DNA from: an uncultured Alphaproteobacteria bacterium
Lineage (GTDB): Bacteria; Pseudomonadota; Alphaproteobacteria; HIMB59; GCA-002718135
Assembly: GCA_902517315.1 (NCBI GenBank)
Contig: CABYBP010000002.1
Location: forward strand, 1-64,000
Direction of reading: 5' to 3'
Length of the DNA: 64,000 bases
The notes below the pieces were generated by a model. That model saw only the letters and a list, made by a program, of their open reading frames with translations. It did no database searches and had not been told where the DNA came from. Positions 55,487 through 64,000 of the stretch are shown here, piece after piece; the stretch's first letter is position 1; the number at the start of each line of letters is the position of its first letter. The position numbers and the translations under genes are program-made.

Positions 55487-56428
55487 ATGACTGAAAAAAT
55501 AGAAAATGATGTCTTAATTATAGGGTCAGGACCAGCAGGTTACACTGCTGCAATCTATGCAGCAAGAGCAAATTTAAAACCACATTTAGTTTCAGGTTTA
55601 GAACCAGGAGGTCAGCTAACTATCACTACAGATGTAGAAAACTATCCAGGGTTTGAAAGTGTTATTCAGGGACCTTGGCTTATGGAACAAATGAAAGAAC
55701 AAGCAGTTAAAGTAGGAACTATTTTTCATAATGATATTGTAACGTCAGTTGATTTTAAAAAAAATCCATTTACCTCTAAAACTGAGTCAGGAAAAGAATT
55801 TGTATCCAAAACAATAATTATTGCAACAGGTGCTCAAGCTAGATGGCTGAATTTGGAAAGTGAAAAAAAATTTAAAGGATTTGGTATTTCTGCTTGTGCA
55901 ACTTGCGATGGATTTTTCTTCAAAAACCAGCAAGTAGCTGTTATAGGCGGGGGTAATAGTGCAGTAGAGGAGGCAATGTTTTTAACTAAATTTGCTTCAA
56001 AGGTATTGCTAATTCATAGAAGAGATAGTTTGCGAGCTGAAAAAATTTTACAAGAAAGACTTTTTAACAATAAAAAAATTGAAGTAATTTGGAACAGTAA
56101 GGTTTCTGAATTTGTTGGAGAAGAAAATCCAAATACATTAAAAAATATTATTTTAGAGAACACATTAGATGGCACCAAAAGAACTATAGATGTAAATGGT
56201 GCATTTATAGCTATAGGACATGATCCTGCTACTTCACTTTTTATTGATAAGTTAAAAATGGATGAGGAAAATTATATAATTACTAAACCTGATAGTACTG
56301 AGACAAATATTAAAGGGGTCTTTGCAGCTGGTGATGTAAAAGATAAAATTTATAGACAGGCTGTAACTGCTGCTGGTATGGGTTGTATGGCTGCTTTAGA
56401 AGCTGAAAAGTATATAACAGAAAATTAA
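55487..56428 (+). CDS. trxB: TrxB, thioredoxin reductase
   Basis: 313 residues. FAD site IIGSGPAGYTAAIYAARAN, redox pair CATC at 137-140 in SACATCDGFFF, NADPH site VIGGGNSAVEEAMFLTKFASKV and the tail VFAAGDVKDKIYRQAVTAAGMGCMAA are all canonical. It keeps thioredoxin reduced using NADPH. The stop abuts the opposite-strand rpmJ stop with no gap. Confidence 0.97.
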   Translation: MTEKIENDVLIIGSGPAGYTAAIYAARANLKPHLVSGLEPGGQLTITTDVENYPGFESVIQGPWLMEQMKEQAVKVGTIFHNDIVTSVDFKKNPFTSKTESGKEFVSKTIIIATGAQARWLNLESEKKFKGFGISACATCDGFFFKNQQVAVIGGGNSAVEEAMFLTKFASKVLLIHRRDSLRAEKILQERLFNNKKIEVIWNSKVSEFVGEENPNTLKNIILENTLDGTKRTIDVNGAFIAIGHDPATSLFIDKLKMDEENYIITKPDSTETNIKGVFAAGDVKDKIYRQAVTAAGMGCMAALEAEKYITEN

Positions 56429-56554
56429 TTATCCCTGTCTTGCCTTCATTCTGGGATTTTTTTTATTAATGACATATATTCTGCCTTTTCTGCGAACAAC
56501 TTTACAATCTTTATCTCTAGTTTTGGCAGTTTTTAATGAACATTTAACTTTCAT
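56429..56554 (-). CDS. rpmJ: Ribosomal protein L36 (long, zinc-free form)
   Basis: A 41-residue product, [20 protein letters not shown] continuing [21 protein letters not shown]. This is the alphaproteobacterial L36 form with the 'NKKNPR.KARQG' tail. It has only two cysteines (5 and 17) and lacks the C-x2-C...C...H zinc ribbon of the short L36. The stop is adjacent to the trxB stop, and a TTGACA promoter lies directly upstream of the ATG. Confidence 0.95.
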   Translation of the reverse strand: MKVKCSLKTAKTRDKDCKVVRRKGRIYVINKKNPRMKARQG

Positions 56555-56561
56555 AAAAAGC

Positions 56562-56590
56562 GCTTTAAATTCTGGGATTTGTTTTGTCAA
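56562..56590 (-). promoter_or_regulatory. rpmJ promoter (TTGACA-N17-TAAAGC) seven bases before the ATG
   Basis: Minus-strand TTGACA (56585-56590) is a perfect -35; TAAAGC (56562-56567) is 17 bp away. Seven bases (GCTTTTT) separate it from the ATG at 56554, so transcription should start at or next to the start codon. No Shine-Dalgarno is present. This is the clearest leaderless candidate in the window. Confidence 0.6.
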
Positions 56591-56611
56591 ACATATATTG
56601 TCTGAATTAAT

Positions 56612-58198
56612 ATGAGAAAAATAACTTACCCAGGAAGATCTAATGTTTTAGCTCAAAATGGCATGGTGGCAACATCAAATCCATTAAGTTCCTTAGTTGC
56701 TATAAATGTACTTCAAAAAGGGGGAAATGCTGTTGATGCTGCTATCGCGGCTTCAGCTGTTCAAGCTGTAGTATGTCCTAGTGCAACAGGAATTGGTGGA
56801 GATTGTTTTGCAATTATTTCGATGAATGGGAAAAAACCAATCGCTGTAAATGGGTCTGGAATAGCTCCAAAAAAAGCAAATCTACAATTTTATAAAGATT
56901 ATAATATAAAAAGTATTGGTTTAACAAGCCCGCATTCAGTTACTATTCCCGGAGCAGTTCATGCATGGTGTTCTATGCATGAAAAATTTGGAAGAATTGA
57001 TTTTAAAGAAGTTTTATCTGGAGCAGAAAATTTTGCTAGAAATGGATTTCCTATTCATGAAGTCGAAGCTATCGCCTGGAAAGAAAATGAAACTAAACTA
57101 AAAAAAAATCATAATTCTAAAAGATTATTTTTAAATAAAAATCTTAGTTATAGTTTTGGTGAAGTTTTTAAGAATATTCCTTTAGCTGATACTTTAAGAG
57201 TCATCTCAAAAAATAAAATTAAAGGATTTTATCAAAGTGAAATAACTAAGGATATGGTAAAGACACTAAATAAACTAGGTGGATTACATACAGAAGAAGA
57301 TTTCTATAATCAAAAAACGTTATTTTCAAAAACAATAACTAATTCGTATAGAAATCTAAAAATCCATCAATGTCCTTTAAATAGTCCTGGATTAGTTGTC
57401 TTGATGATGATGGCGATGATTGAGAAATTAAATATCAAGAAATACAATCCTTCAAGTTTTGAAAGATATCATTTTCAAGCTGAAATTTCAAAAATATGTT
57501 TTGAGGTTAAGGAAACAATATTTGGTGATCCAAATTTTAACAATATAAATATTAAACATTATTTAAGTAATGAATATATAAGCTTTTTGTGTTCTAAAAT
57601 TAATAAAAATAAAATTTACTCTTCAAAAAAAAGCTATGTAACTTCTCACCCTGAAACAATATATTTAAGTGTTGTAGATAGAGATTTGAATTCAGTATCT
57701 TTTATTAATTCAATATGTCATGGTTTTGGGAGTGGAATTACAAGCAATAAAACAGGAATTCTTTTTCAAAATAGAGGTGTAAATTTCAGATTAGAAGATG
57801 ATCACCCAAACTCTATTGATAGTCATAAAAGACCGCTTCATACAATAATACCCGGTCTAATAACTGATAAAAACGATGAGACATTATATTCTTATGGGGT
57901 AATGGGAGGGCAATATCAACCAATTGGTCAATCTCATTTGATTCAAAATATAATCGACTACAACATGACAGTGCAAGAAGGTTTAGATTTATCTCGAGCA
58001 TTTGCTCTTAACGGCCTCTTAAATGTTGAAAATTCATTAGATGATAAAATTGTTAAAAAGTTAAAGAATGCTGGTCATAAGATTAAAATAAATAAACATG
58101 CTATTGGTGGGGGTCAATGCATAAAAATAGATAGAAAAAATGGAGCACTTATTGGGGGATCAGATCCTCGAAAGGATGGTATGGCAATAGGTTATTAA
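56612..58198 (+). CDS. ggt: Gamma-glutamyltransferase (GGT) family protein
   Basis: 528 residues. The family core is clear: [61 protein letters not shown], and after the processing site [23 protein letters not shown], where Thr349 aligns with the catalytic Thr of the small subunit; GYGMG-like [12 protein letters not shown] and GGGQCIKID follow. GGT cleaves or transfers gamma-glutamyl groups of glutathione and relatives. No signal peptide is visible, so it looks cytoplasmic, unlike E. coli GGT. It is divergent from rpmJ across 57 bp. Confidence 0.93.
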   Translation: MRKITYPGRSNVLAQNGMVATSNPLSSLVAINVLQKGGNAVDAAIAASAVQAVVCPSATGIGGDCFAIISMNGKKPIAVNGSGIAPKKANLQFYKDYNIKSIGLTSPHSVTIPGAVHAWCSMHEKFGRIDFKEVLSGAENFARNGFPIHEVEAIAWKENETKLKKNHNSKRLFLNKNLSYSFGEVFKNIPLADTLRVISKNKIKGFYQSEITKDMVKTLNKLGGLHTEEDFYNQKTLFSKTITNSYRNLKIHQCPLNSPGLVVLMMMAMIEKLNIKKYNPSSFERYHFQAEISKICFEVKETIFGDPNFNNINIKHYLSNEYISFLCSKINKNKIYSSKKSYVTSHPETIYLSVVDRDLNSVSFINSICHGFGSGITSNKTGILFQNRGVNFRLEDDHPNSIDSHKRPLHTIIPGLITDKNDETLYSYGVMGGQYQPIGQSHLIQNIIDYNMTVQEGLDLSRAFALNGLLNVENSLDDKIVKKLKNAGHKIKINKHAIGGGQCIKIDRKNGALIGGSDPRKDGMAIGY

Positions 58199-58199
58199 T

Positions 58200-59237
58200 C
58201 TACACTTTCCCAAAAGTGTCATTATACTGATTATTTACTCTCACAAATGTAGTACATTTACTAAGCTGTTTTAATGATGAAGCACCTACGTATGTACAAC
58301 TACTTCGCACTCCTCCTAGAATGTCTCTAATTGTACTATCTAACGAATTCTTCATTCTTATCTTAACTTTTTTTCCTTCAGATGATCGATAATTTGCAAG
58401 ACCGCCGTAATGTTTCTCATTTGCCTCTTCAGAACTCGATCCATAAAACTCAATAAATTTACTTCCATTTTCTTCGATTATATCACCCCCGCCTTCCTTA
58501 TGACCTGCTAGCATTCCACCAAGCATAACAAAGTCTGCACCAGCACCAAATCCCTTTGCGACATCTCCAGGACAAGTACAGCCTCCATCGGCAATAATAT
58601 GTGCTCCTAATCCATGTGCTGCATCAGCACATTCCATTACTGCACTTAGTTGAGGATATCCTACTCCTGTTTGTATTCTTGTAGTACAAACACTTCCAGG
58701 ACCAATACCAACTTTTACAATATCTGCCCCGCTTAAAACCAATTCCTGAGTCATATCTGCAGTTACAACATTACCTGCTATAATAGTTTTTTTTGGATAT
58801 TTTTTTCTCACCTCTGATACAAAATTACTAAAATTTTCTGAATAACCATTTGCTACATCAATACATATAAATTTGAATTTTGGATATTTTTTTAAAATTA
58901 AATTTAACCTATCGTAACTATCTTTACTTGTACCGCAACTTAAAGAAATTGTATCAAAGAATATATTTTTTTTGTAAATATCTGTTATTTGATTAATATC
59001 ATGCTGTTTTGTTAAAGCAGTCATTAATTTGTGAGAAGTTAATTTTTTTGCAACATCTATTTCACCAACACCATCCATATTAGAGGCTATTATTGGAATT
59101 CCTTTCCATGATAATTTTGAATATTTAAAAGTATATTTTCTATTCAAATCTACATCTTTCCTACTTTTTAAAGTACTTCTTTTAGGTCTAAAAAGGACAT
59201 CTGAGTAGTCAAGTTTAATTTCTTCTTCTATTCTCAT
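58200..59237 (-). CDS. guaC: GuaC, GMP reductase
   Basis: 345 residues, the length of E. coli GuaC, without the CBS domains of IMP dehydrogenase. [21 protein letters not shown] is the standard start; [15 protein letters not shown] contains the catalytic Cys184; [35 protein letters not shown] and [12 protein letters not shown] complete the pattern. It converts GMP to IMP with NADPH, for purine interconversion. It ends two bases after the opposing ggt stop. Confidence 0.95.
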   Translation of the reverse strand: MRIEEEIKLDYSDVLFRPKRSTLKSRKDVDLNRKYTFKYSKLSWKGIPIIASNMDGVGEIDVAKKLTSHKLMTALTKQHDINQITDIYKKNIFFDTISLSCGTSKDSYDRLNLILKKYPKFKFICIDVANGYSENFSNFVSEVRKKYPKKTIIAGNVVTADMTQELVLSGADIVKVGIGPGSVCTTRIQTGVGYPQLSAVMECADAAHGLGAHIIADGGCTCPGDVAKGFGAGADFVMLGGMLAGHKEGGGDIIEENGSKFIEFYGSSSEEANEKHYGGLANYRSSEGKKVKIRMKNSLDSTIRDILGGVRSSCTYVGASSLKQLSKCTTFVRVNNQYNDTFGKV

Positions 59238-59299
59238 AAATACATTCGCATATTGGTATTAAATAATTTAGAAATTAAAACAAATATAAATTGTTATCT

Positions 59300-60181
59300 A
59301 TGAACTTAAAAACGTTAATAAATGTAAATAAAAGAAAGTTTGATATTAAATTTAAAAAACTTTTAAAAAATAAGCTAGACAAATCTAGTTTATCAAAGGC
59401 GATATTTTATGGCTCTATGAATGGAGGAAAAAGAATAAGGCCATTTTTAGTAATGGAGTCAGCAAAAATAGCAAAAATTTCATCAAATGATGCCTTCATC
59501 ATAGCTTCATGTATTGAGTGTATACATTCGTACTCTCTAATTCACGATGATTTACCATCAATGGATAATGATGATTATAGAAGAGGTAAATTAAGTACAC
59601 ATAAAAAATTTAATGAAGCTAGTGCAATTTTAGCAGGAGATGCTTTACACGATTTAGCATTTGAATTAATTTCAGGAAATATTAGTAAGAAAAATGATTC
59701 TCCTAAATTAAAATTAATAAATTATCTTTCTTTATCTATTGGACACAAAGGACTAGCTCTTGGCCAAGCTTTAGATTTAGAATTTGAAAATAAAAAATTA
59801 TCAAAAAATAAAATTTTAGATATGTATTCTAGAAAAACTGGTAAATTATTTGAATTCTCTTTTTCTGCACCTTTTATATTAAAAGATAAAAATAAAAAAG
59901 ATATTCGATTTGCCAAAGAGTTTGGAATGTTGTTTGGTTTAATCTTTCAAGTAATAGATGACTTAATTGATGAGATTGGAACTTTTAAAAAAATTGGGAA
60001 AACACCAGGTAAAGATGTCGAGCAAGGTAAAAGTACTTTACTACAATTAATTGGTGAGAAACAAGTTACTGATCTTTGTAATAATAAAATTAACACTTTT
60101 ATTAAAAAGTATAAAAATAAATTAGATCAAAACCCTATACTGATAAAGATTCTAGAATTCGGAATGGATCGACTTAATTAA
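59300..60181 (+). CDS. ispA: Polyprenyl (farnesyl/geranylgeranyl) diphosphate synthase
   Basis: 293 residues from the ATG at 59300; a TTG three codons earlier is an alternative. GGKRIRPFLVMES, the first aspartate-rich motif HDDLPSMDNDDYRRGK, GDALHDLAFELI, GQALDLEF and the second motif QVIDDLIDE are classic. IspA-type proteins (about 295 aa) usually make farnesyl diphosphate for quinone and undecaprenyl chains. The stop overlaps the opposing DUF2177 stop. Confidence 0.94.
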   Translation: MNLKTLINVNKRKFDIKFKKLLKNKLDKSSLSKAIFYGSMNGGKRIRPFLVMESAKIAKISSNDAFIIASCIECIHSYSLIHDDLPSMDNDDYRRGKLSTHKKFNEASAILAGDALHDLAFELISGNISKKNDSPKLKLINYLSLSIGHKGLALGQALDLEFENKKLSKNKILDMYSRKTGKLFEFSFSAPFILKDKNKKDIRFAKEFGMLFGLIFQVIDDLIDEIGTFKKIGKTPGKDVEQGKSTLLQLIGEKQVTDLCNNKINTFIKKYKNKLDQNPILIKILEFGMDRLN

Positions 60182-60606
60182 AAATGTACTAATTTTTTTG
60201 CTAAATATAGTCCAGAGGTAGCTGACACAGCAGTCAATGAACCACCCCAAAACATGTCTACGAAAGTAACAGTTGGTGACCATCCTTTAAGTACAGCCAT
60301 ATTGGTTAAATTATATGTGCCATACGCAACCAAACCAAAAATGAAGCCAGTGTATAATGTTCGCATTAAGTTACCTGATACAACGCAGGGTTGAATTACA
60401 ACCAAAGCCATACCAAAGACATATAATAGGTAAAAAAGAGCGGCAGCCCACATGACAGGCTTATCAGCTAATAAATTACCAATTAGGGGTCTATAAAAAG
60501 ACTTTGTAGCAAGGCTTAACCAAATTACGTCTATTATTAAGAAAATGAATGACGCGATTAGAGTAGCTACTAATAAACATTTGAACATGAAATATAGATA
60601 TATCAT
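60178..60606 (-). CDS. DUF2177 family membrane protein
   Basis: About 142 residues from the ATG at 60606; the ATG at 60588 (MFKCLLVATL) is equally possible. Four membrane helices are predicted (about residues 10-30, 45-68, 75-100, 115-135). FLIIDVIWL, LIGNLLADKP, AALFYLLYVFGMALVVIQP, GFIFGLVAYGTYNLTNMAVLKGW and DMFWGGSLTAVSATSG are the conserved blocks of DUF2177. Function is unknown. Codons look less AT-rich than in the neighbours, which fits either a conserved membrane gene or acquisition. Confidence 0.85.
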   Translation of the reverse strand: MIYLYFMFKCLLVATLIASFIFLIIDVIWLSLATKSFYRPLIGNLLADKPVMWAAALFYLLYVFGMALVVIQPCVVSGNLMRTLYTGFIFGLVAYGTYNLTNMAVLKGWSPTVTFVDMFWGGSLTAVSATSGLYLAKKLVHF

Positions 60607-60642
60607 ATTATTAAATTTCAAGAATATTTATTTAAATTTTAA

Positions 60643-60717
60643 TGGTGGGTGTGACAGGGATTGAACCTGTGACCCCTGCCGTGTCGAGGCAGTGCTCTAC
60701 CGCTGAGCTACACACCC
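60643..60717 (-). tRNA. tRNA-Val (anticodon GAC)
   Basis: The minus strand folds with acceptor GGGTGTG/CACACCC, D-arm AGCTCAGCGGTAGAGC, anticodon stem CTGCC/GGCAG with loop TCGACAC (anticodon GAC), T-arm GGTTCAATCC and an encoded CCA. It reads GUC/GUU valine codons. It lies alone between DUF2177 and the GNAT gene. Confidence 0.93.
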
Positions 60718-60941
60718 AAATGGGTTTATTTTATAAAAATATAGTAAGATGAAATATAATGACTTTTAAAGCTAAAGCAATATTTGAAATATTGTATGAT
60801 ATTTTAAAATTTTACTTAATTTAACCTTTTTTAATCATTAATTTATTAAATAAAATTATAAACATATTGATCAATTTTTTATTAAATAATATTCAGAGTT
60901 TAGAATTATTCATACAATTGAATATTGATATTAGGAGATAA

Positions 60942-61442
60942 ATGAAGGTAAAAATAAATTATTTTACAGATAATGAAATCTCTAAAGCTCTAAAAATTTA
61001 TAATTATTTTATTGAAAATTCATTCTCTAATTTTGAAGAAAAAAAATTATCTAAATCAACATTTAATTTATTATTAAAGAAAATTAAAAAAAATAATTTA
61101 CCATTTATTTTAGCAATTAAAGATAATGAAGTTATTGGACTGGCCTTTGTAAATAATTTTAGAGAAAAAAGTGGATACAGGTTTTCATATGAACATTCAA
61201 TCTATGTAGATCCAGATTTTATTAATAAAGGTTATGGTAATAAAATTCTAAGAGAACTTGTTAAAATATGTAGAAAAATTACAAAGATTAAAAATTTAAT
61301 AGCAGTGATTGGTGGAAAAAATAATTATGCTTCTATAAAAATACATAAAAATAATGGATTTCAATATATTGGAACTATTAATAAAGCCGGTTTTAAGAAA
61401 AATAAGTGGGTTGACTCAATTTATATGCAGAAAAGATTATGA
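60942..61442 (+). CDS. GNAT family N-acetyltransferase (phosphinothricin/amino-acid acetyltransferase-like)
   Basis: 166 residues. The GNAT core is visible in EHSIYVDPDFINKGYGNKILRELVKICR (acetyl-CoA loop NKGYGNK) and VIGGKNNYASIKIHKNNGFQYIGTINKAGFKKNKWVDSIYMQK, the latter typical of the PAT/MnaT branch, which acetylates small amino compounds. The ATG has a good AGGAG six bases upstream, after 224 bp of AT-rich intergenic DNA. ATGA overlap with the next gene. Confidence 0.85.
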   Translation: MKVKINYFTDNEISKALKIYNYFIENSFSNFEEKKLSKSTFNLLLKKIKKNNLPFILAIKDNEVIGLAFVNNFREKSGYRFSYEHSIYVDPDFINKGYGNKILRELVKICRKITKIKNLIAVIGGKNNYASIKIHKNNGFQYIGTINKAGFKKNKWVDSIYMQKRL

Positions 61443-61903
61443 AAAAAGTAAATACAAAGAATTTTAAAAAAACACTTAGTAAGTTTTCAACAGGAATTAC
61501 TATTGTATGTGTTAAAAATAATAATTCAATATATGGTAAAACTGTTAATTCATTTAACTCTTTATCTCTTACCCCTCCTATGGTTTTGTTTTCTTTAGGT
61601 GGTTACTCATCTTCAATAAAGCAGTTTTCAAAAACTAAATTTTTATCAATAAATATTTTATCTAATAAACAAAAAAAATTATCTGATAATTTTGCTTCAA
61701 CTACACCTAAATTAGAAAATATAAAATTTATTGAAGGTAAAAATAAAACAGTAATTATACCTAATTGCATAGCAAATCTTGAATGTGAACTAATGGATAA
61801 AATCAAAAAAGGTGATCATGTAATATTTATATGTAAGATATTAGAAGTACAATCTAACGACAAATTGAAACCACTTATATATTTTAATTCAAAATATTTC
61901 TAA
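61439..61903 (+). CDS. Flavin reductase-like domain protein (FMN-binding split barrel)
   Basis: 154 residues of the HpaC/flavin-reductase family. FKKTLSKFSTGITIVCVKNNNSIYGKTVNSFNSLSLTPPMVLFSL is the conserved first half, including the typical 'S.S..PP.v.fs' flavin contact, and FLSINILSNKQKKLSDNFA the next block. Members reduce FMN/FAD with NAD(P)H and pass it to monooxygenases. No monooxygenase lies beside it; neighbours are GNAT and an M23 peptidase, coupled head to tail. Confidence 0.86.
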   Translation: MKKVNTKNFKKTLSKFSTGITIVCVKNNNSIYGKTVNSFNSLSLTPPMVLFSLGGYSSSIKQFSKTKFLSINILSNKQKKLSDNFASTTPKLENIKFIEGKNKTVIIPNCIANLECELMDKIKKGDHVIFICKILEVQSNDKLKPLIYFNSKYF

Positions 61904-63196
61904 GTGTTTAGAATTTTAAAATATCTATTTTTAATTTCTTTAATATCATCAGGATATTATTTATTTATTTCTGAATACTTTAATTTATCAGAGAAAAAAG
62001 TTTTAAAGAACGAAATTGTAAAAAAAGAAATAGCAGAAGAAAAAAAAGAAATTATCCAAGAAAAGAAAGAAGAAGTTTCTTCGCATAATAATAAAAAAAG
62101 TATTGATAAAGAACAATATGTTGTAAAAAAAATTGAAATTTTACAAGGTGATACTTTTGTCTCTATTTTGAAGAATTTAAACTTTAAACAAGAAAATATT
62201 TACAAAATTATAAGTAAGATAGAAAACTCTTTTGATTTAAAGAAAATAAAAACTGGAGAAATTATAAGTGTTTTTGAAAATAATTTTGGAGAAATAAAAA
62301 AAATTGAATTTTTTAAGAACAGTGATGCAATTATATCTATTAATTTAGATAAAGAAATAAATTTAAATATAAGAGAATTAACTAAGGATTCATTTATTGA
62401 ATCAAAAGAATATACAATCACAGAATCATTATTTTCAGATGGTCTTAAAAATGGTGTATCACCAGATATTTTAGTTAAAATAATAAGCCTTTTTAGCTTT
62501 GATCTAGATTTTCAAAGGGATATTAGAGTCGATACTGTTGTTTCAATATCATATGAATTTGATGAAATAATTGAAACTGGTAGACTAGAATATAATGATA
62601 TTAAATATGCTTCAATAATAATTGATGGGAAACAATTAGAATATTTTAAGTTTATTACAGATGATGGTTATATTGATTATTTTAACAGAGAGGGCAAAAA
62701 TGTTAAAAAATCAATATTAAAGACACCTTTAGACGGCGCAAGAATTTCATCAAATTTTGGTATGCGTAAACATCCTATCTCAGGTTTCAATAAAATGCAT
62801 AAAGGTGTTGATTTTGCTGCACCTACAGGAACACCAATTTATGCTGGAGGGAATGGAATTGTTGAATATGCTGGAAGGAATGGAGGATATGGAAAATATA
62901 TTCGTATAAGGCATAATAATGGATATAAAACTGCATATGCACATTTATCAAATTACAAGAAAGGTATTTCTAAAGGTGTAAGAGTTAATCAAGGTGAAGT
63001 TATAGGCTATGTAGGTAGTACAGGAAATTCTACAGGACCTCATCTACATTATGAAATTATTTATCAGAACAAGCATATTAATCCTCTAAAACTAAAGCTT
63101 CCCTCTGGAAAAGTACTTCAAGGTAAAGAGTTAGAAAAATTTAAAGAAAAATATAAAATAATATATGCAGATCATTTGAGTATGTTATACGAATAA
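61904..63196 (+). CDS. M23 family murein endopeptidase (MepM-like)
   Basis: 430 residues with a GTG start directly after the previous stop. One N-terminal membrane anchor (about 5-23), a Lys/Glu-rich linker (about 28-70), an OapA/LysM-like region (about 71-130), then the LytM domain at about 275-400. The zinc ligands HKGVD (His299, Asp303) and HLH (His380, His382), with catalytic His347 in YAHLSN, are all present, so it should cleave peptidoglycan crosslinks in the periplasm. Stop adjoins the opposing DUF4167 stop. Confidence 0.94.
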   Translation: MFRILKYLFLISLISSGYYLFISEYFNLSEKKVLKNEIVKKEIAEEKKEIIQEKKEEVSSHNNKKSIDKEQYVVKKIEILQGDTFVSILKNLNFKQENIYKIISKIENSFDLKKIKTGEIISVFENNFGEIKKIEFFKNSDAIISINLDKEINLNIRELTKDSFIESKEYTITESLFSDGLKNGVSPDILVKIISLFSFDLDFQRDIRVDTVVSISYEFDEIIETGRLEYNDIKYASIIIDGKQLEYFKFITDDGYIDYFNREGKNVKKSILKTPLDGARISSNFGMRKHPISGFNKMHKGVDFAAPTGTPIYAGGNGIVEYAGRNGGYGKYIRIRHNNGYKTAYAHLSNYKKGISKGVRVNQGEVIGYVGSTGNSTGPHLHYEIIYQNKHINPLKLKLPSGKVLQGKELEKFKEKYKIIYADHLSMLYE

Positions 63197-63610
63197 CTAC
63201 TTCGTTGATCTTGTTCTTTTCTCTTTAGATGGATCGGCTATAAATGGAATTGATTCAATTGAATCATCTTCTACTTTATCGTTGCCAGTTACTTCTATTG
63301 TCTCACTCTGATTCTCAGAGCTTTCTTCATTTAAAGTATTTTGTTTTTGATCATCAAGATTTGTATTTTCTTCTATATTTATACCAAGCTCAACCATTAT
63401 TCTGTAGTAGTGATCAGTAAATTGATAATAGTATTCAGATTGAATTCTGTCACCTGATCTTGATGCCTCTTTAGCAAGTTTTAAATACTTACTATATTGC
63501 TGGGATACGTTTCCTCTATTTCTATTATTGAAATTTTTATATCCACCAGGTTTCCTAAAACTGGTTCTTCTATTACTCTTATAAGCAGTTCTACCGTTTT
63601 TTTTATACAT
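63197..63610 (-). CDS. DUF4167 domain protein
   Basis: 137 residues. The N-terminal part, Arg/Asn/Gly-rich then SQQYSKYLKLAKEASRSGDRIQSEYYYQFTDHYYRIMVELG (residues about 36-77), is DUF4167, found almost only in Alphaproteobacteria next to prmC-prfA, as here. The second half is acidic and disordered. Function unknown; RNA binding is suggested by the basic RG/N-rich start. Transcribed from the prmC side. Confidence 0.9.
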   Translation of the reverse strand: MYKKNGRTAYKSNRRTSFRKPGGYKNFNNRNRGNVSQQYSKYLKLAKEASRSGDRIQSEYYYQFTDHYYRIMVELGINIEENTNLDDQKQNTLNEESSENQSETIEVTGNDKVEDDSIESIPFIADPSKEKRTRSTK

Positions 63611-63687
63611 ATTGTTTGGAAATTAAAAATTTTAATAAATTATTAATCTTTTATCTTATCTATACAGTTCATATGATTTTTTTCAAC

Positions 63688-64000
63688 TTATATCTTTAAA
63701 AAACTAAGCATTCTCTCGATTCCTTGAAGATCATTAACTATTTTATTCAAATATAATCCAGAATTTTCAAATATTTCTTCACAATCTTGTCTCTGATTAA
63801 TACCAATTTCACATAAAAAATAAGCACTTTTATTCATTAAATTTTTTAGATTATTTGAATATTCTCTGTAAAATTTTAACCCATCATCTCCTCCAACTAA
63901 AGCTAATTTAGGCTCAAAATTTTTAACTTCTGGATCTGCATTATTAAACTGTTCGTTTGTTAGGTATGGTGGATTAGATACAATTAAATCAAACTTGGAA
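63688..64000 (-). CDS. prmC: PrmC (HemK), release factor glutamine methyltransferase (partial, N-terminal part off the right edge)
   Basis: The last 103 or so codons are visible, ending in TAA at 63688-63690. The catalytic SNPPY motif that binds the target glutamine opens the visible part (LIVSNPPYLTNEQFNNADPEV), followed by FEPKLALVGGDDGLKFYREY and the family tail FCEIG-like YFLCEIGINQRQDCEEIF. PrmC methylates the GGQ glutamine of RF1/RF2. DUF4167 follows 77 bp downstream, the usual alphaproteobacterial order. Confidence 0.95.
   Translation of the reverse strand, partial: SKFDLIVSNPPYLTNEQFNNADPEVKNFEPKLALVGGDDGLKFYREYSNNLKNLMNKSAYFLCEIGINQRQDCEEIFENSGLYLNKIVNDLQGIERMLSFLKI

Noticed and set aside
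60778..60794. Palindrome CAATATTTGAAATATTG upstream of the GNAT gene
   Set aside because: Short AT-only palindromes are expected by chance in this base composition, and it is far from the start codon.
61439..61903. Flavin reductase as dedicated partner of the halogenase at 37683
   Set aside because: It lies 22 kb away in an operon with GNAT and M23 genes; nothing in the sequence ties the two together.

Overview
The window reads as a piece of chromosome from a streamlined, very AT-rich marine alphaproteobacterium. Spacing between genes is minimal, and stop/start overlaps and convergent stop overlaps are common. The alphaproteobacterial signals are a DUF4167 protein beside prmC, the long two-cysteine form of ribosomal protein L36, an ELM1-type (DUF1022) protein, and a dcw cluster headed by mraZ. 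The base composition together with a large sugar-uptake region suggests a relative of the AEGEAN-169/HIMB59 lineage or of Pelagibacterales. This placement is inference; I could not run a phylogeny.

Layout. (1) 1-7950: dcw cell-wall/division cluster on the minus strand (mraZ-rsmH-ftsL-ftsI-murE-murF-mraY-murD, murD cut by the window edge), preceded by four TGGG repeats with a 10-bp period, the likely MraZ operator. (2) 8000-8332: RNase P RNA, with a readable promoter. (3) 8353-15626: envelope and DNA-repair genes (amidase, bamD, ligA, uvrD, mlaA, mlaC). (4) 15619-43694: a carbohydrate-catabolism region with no recognisable regulator. It holds a glucose/mannose-type ABC transporter with its ATPase, a second sugar transporter whose two permeases are fused and which has no ATPase of its own, and an Agp-like (SBP family 5) oligosaccharide transporter. 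It also holds one GH1 and two GH4 glycosidases, two Gfo/Idh dehydrogenases, an aldo/keto reductase, a TIM-barrel isomerase, class II aldolase, two PhyH dioxygenases, a flavin-dependent halogenase, a PanB-like protein, an MFS permease and a tRNA. (5) 43691-48888: information-processing operon yqeY-dnaG-rpoD-MBL hydrolase. (6) 48954-56428: carA-carB-greA-ELM1-Fe/2OG oxygenase-trxB. (7) 56429-64000: rpmJ, ggt, guaC, ispA, DUF2177, tRNA-Val, GNAT, flavin reductase, M23 peptidase, DUF4167, prmC (cut).

How it works together: region 4 looks like a self-contained route for importing glycosides and sugars, cleaving them in the cytoplasm (none of the glycosidases has a signal peptide), adjusting sugar oxidation state or stereochemistry, and feeding glycolysis through aldolase. 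The least expected parts are the halogenase placed between a GH4 glycosidase and an oligosaccharide-binding protein, the PanB-fold protein that has lost the PanB metal-binding aspartates and is translationally coupled to a GH4 and a dioxygenase, and the PhyH protein whose HxD motif reads HSG.

The only stretch over 300 bases without a protein gene is 7911-8352, which is filled by the mraZ control region and rnpB. The 224 bases at 60718-60941 hold only AT-rich DNA, upstream of tRNA-Val on one strand and of the GNAT gene on the other. No CRISPR array, insertion sequence, integrase or origin was seen.
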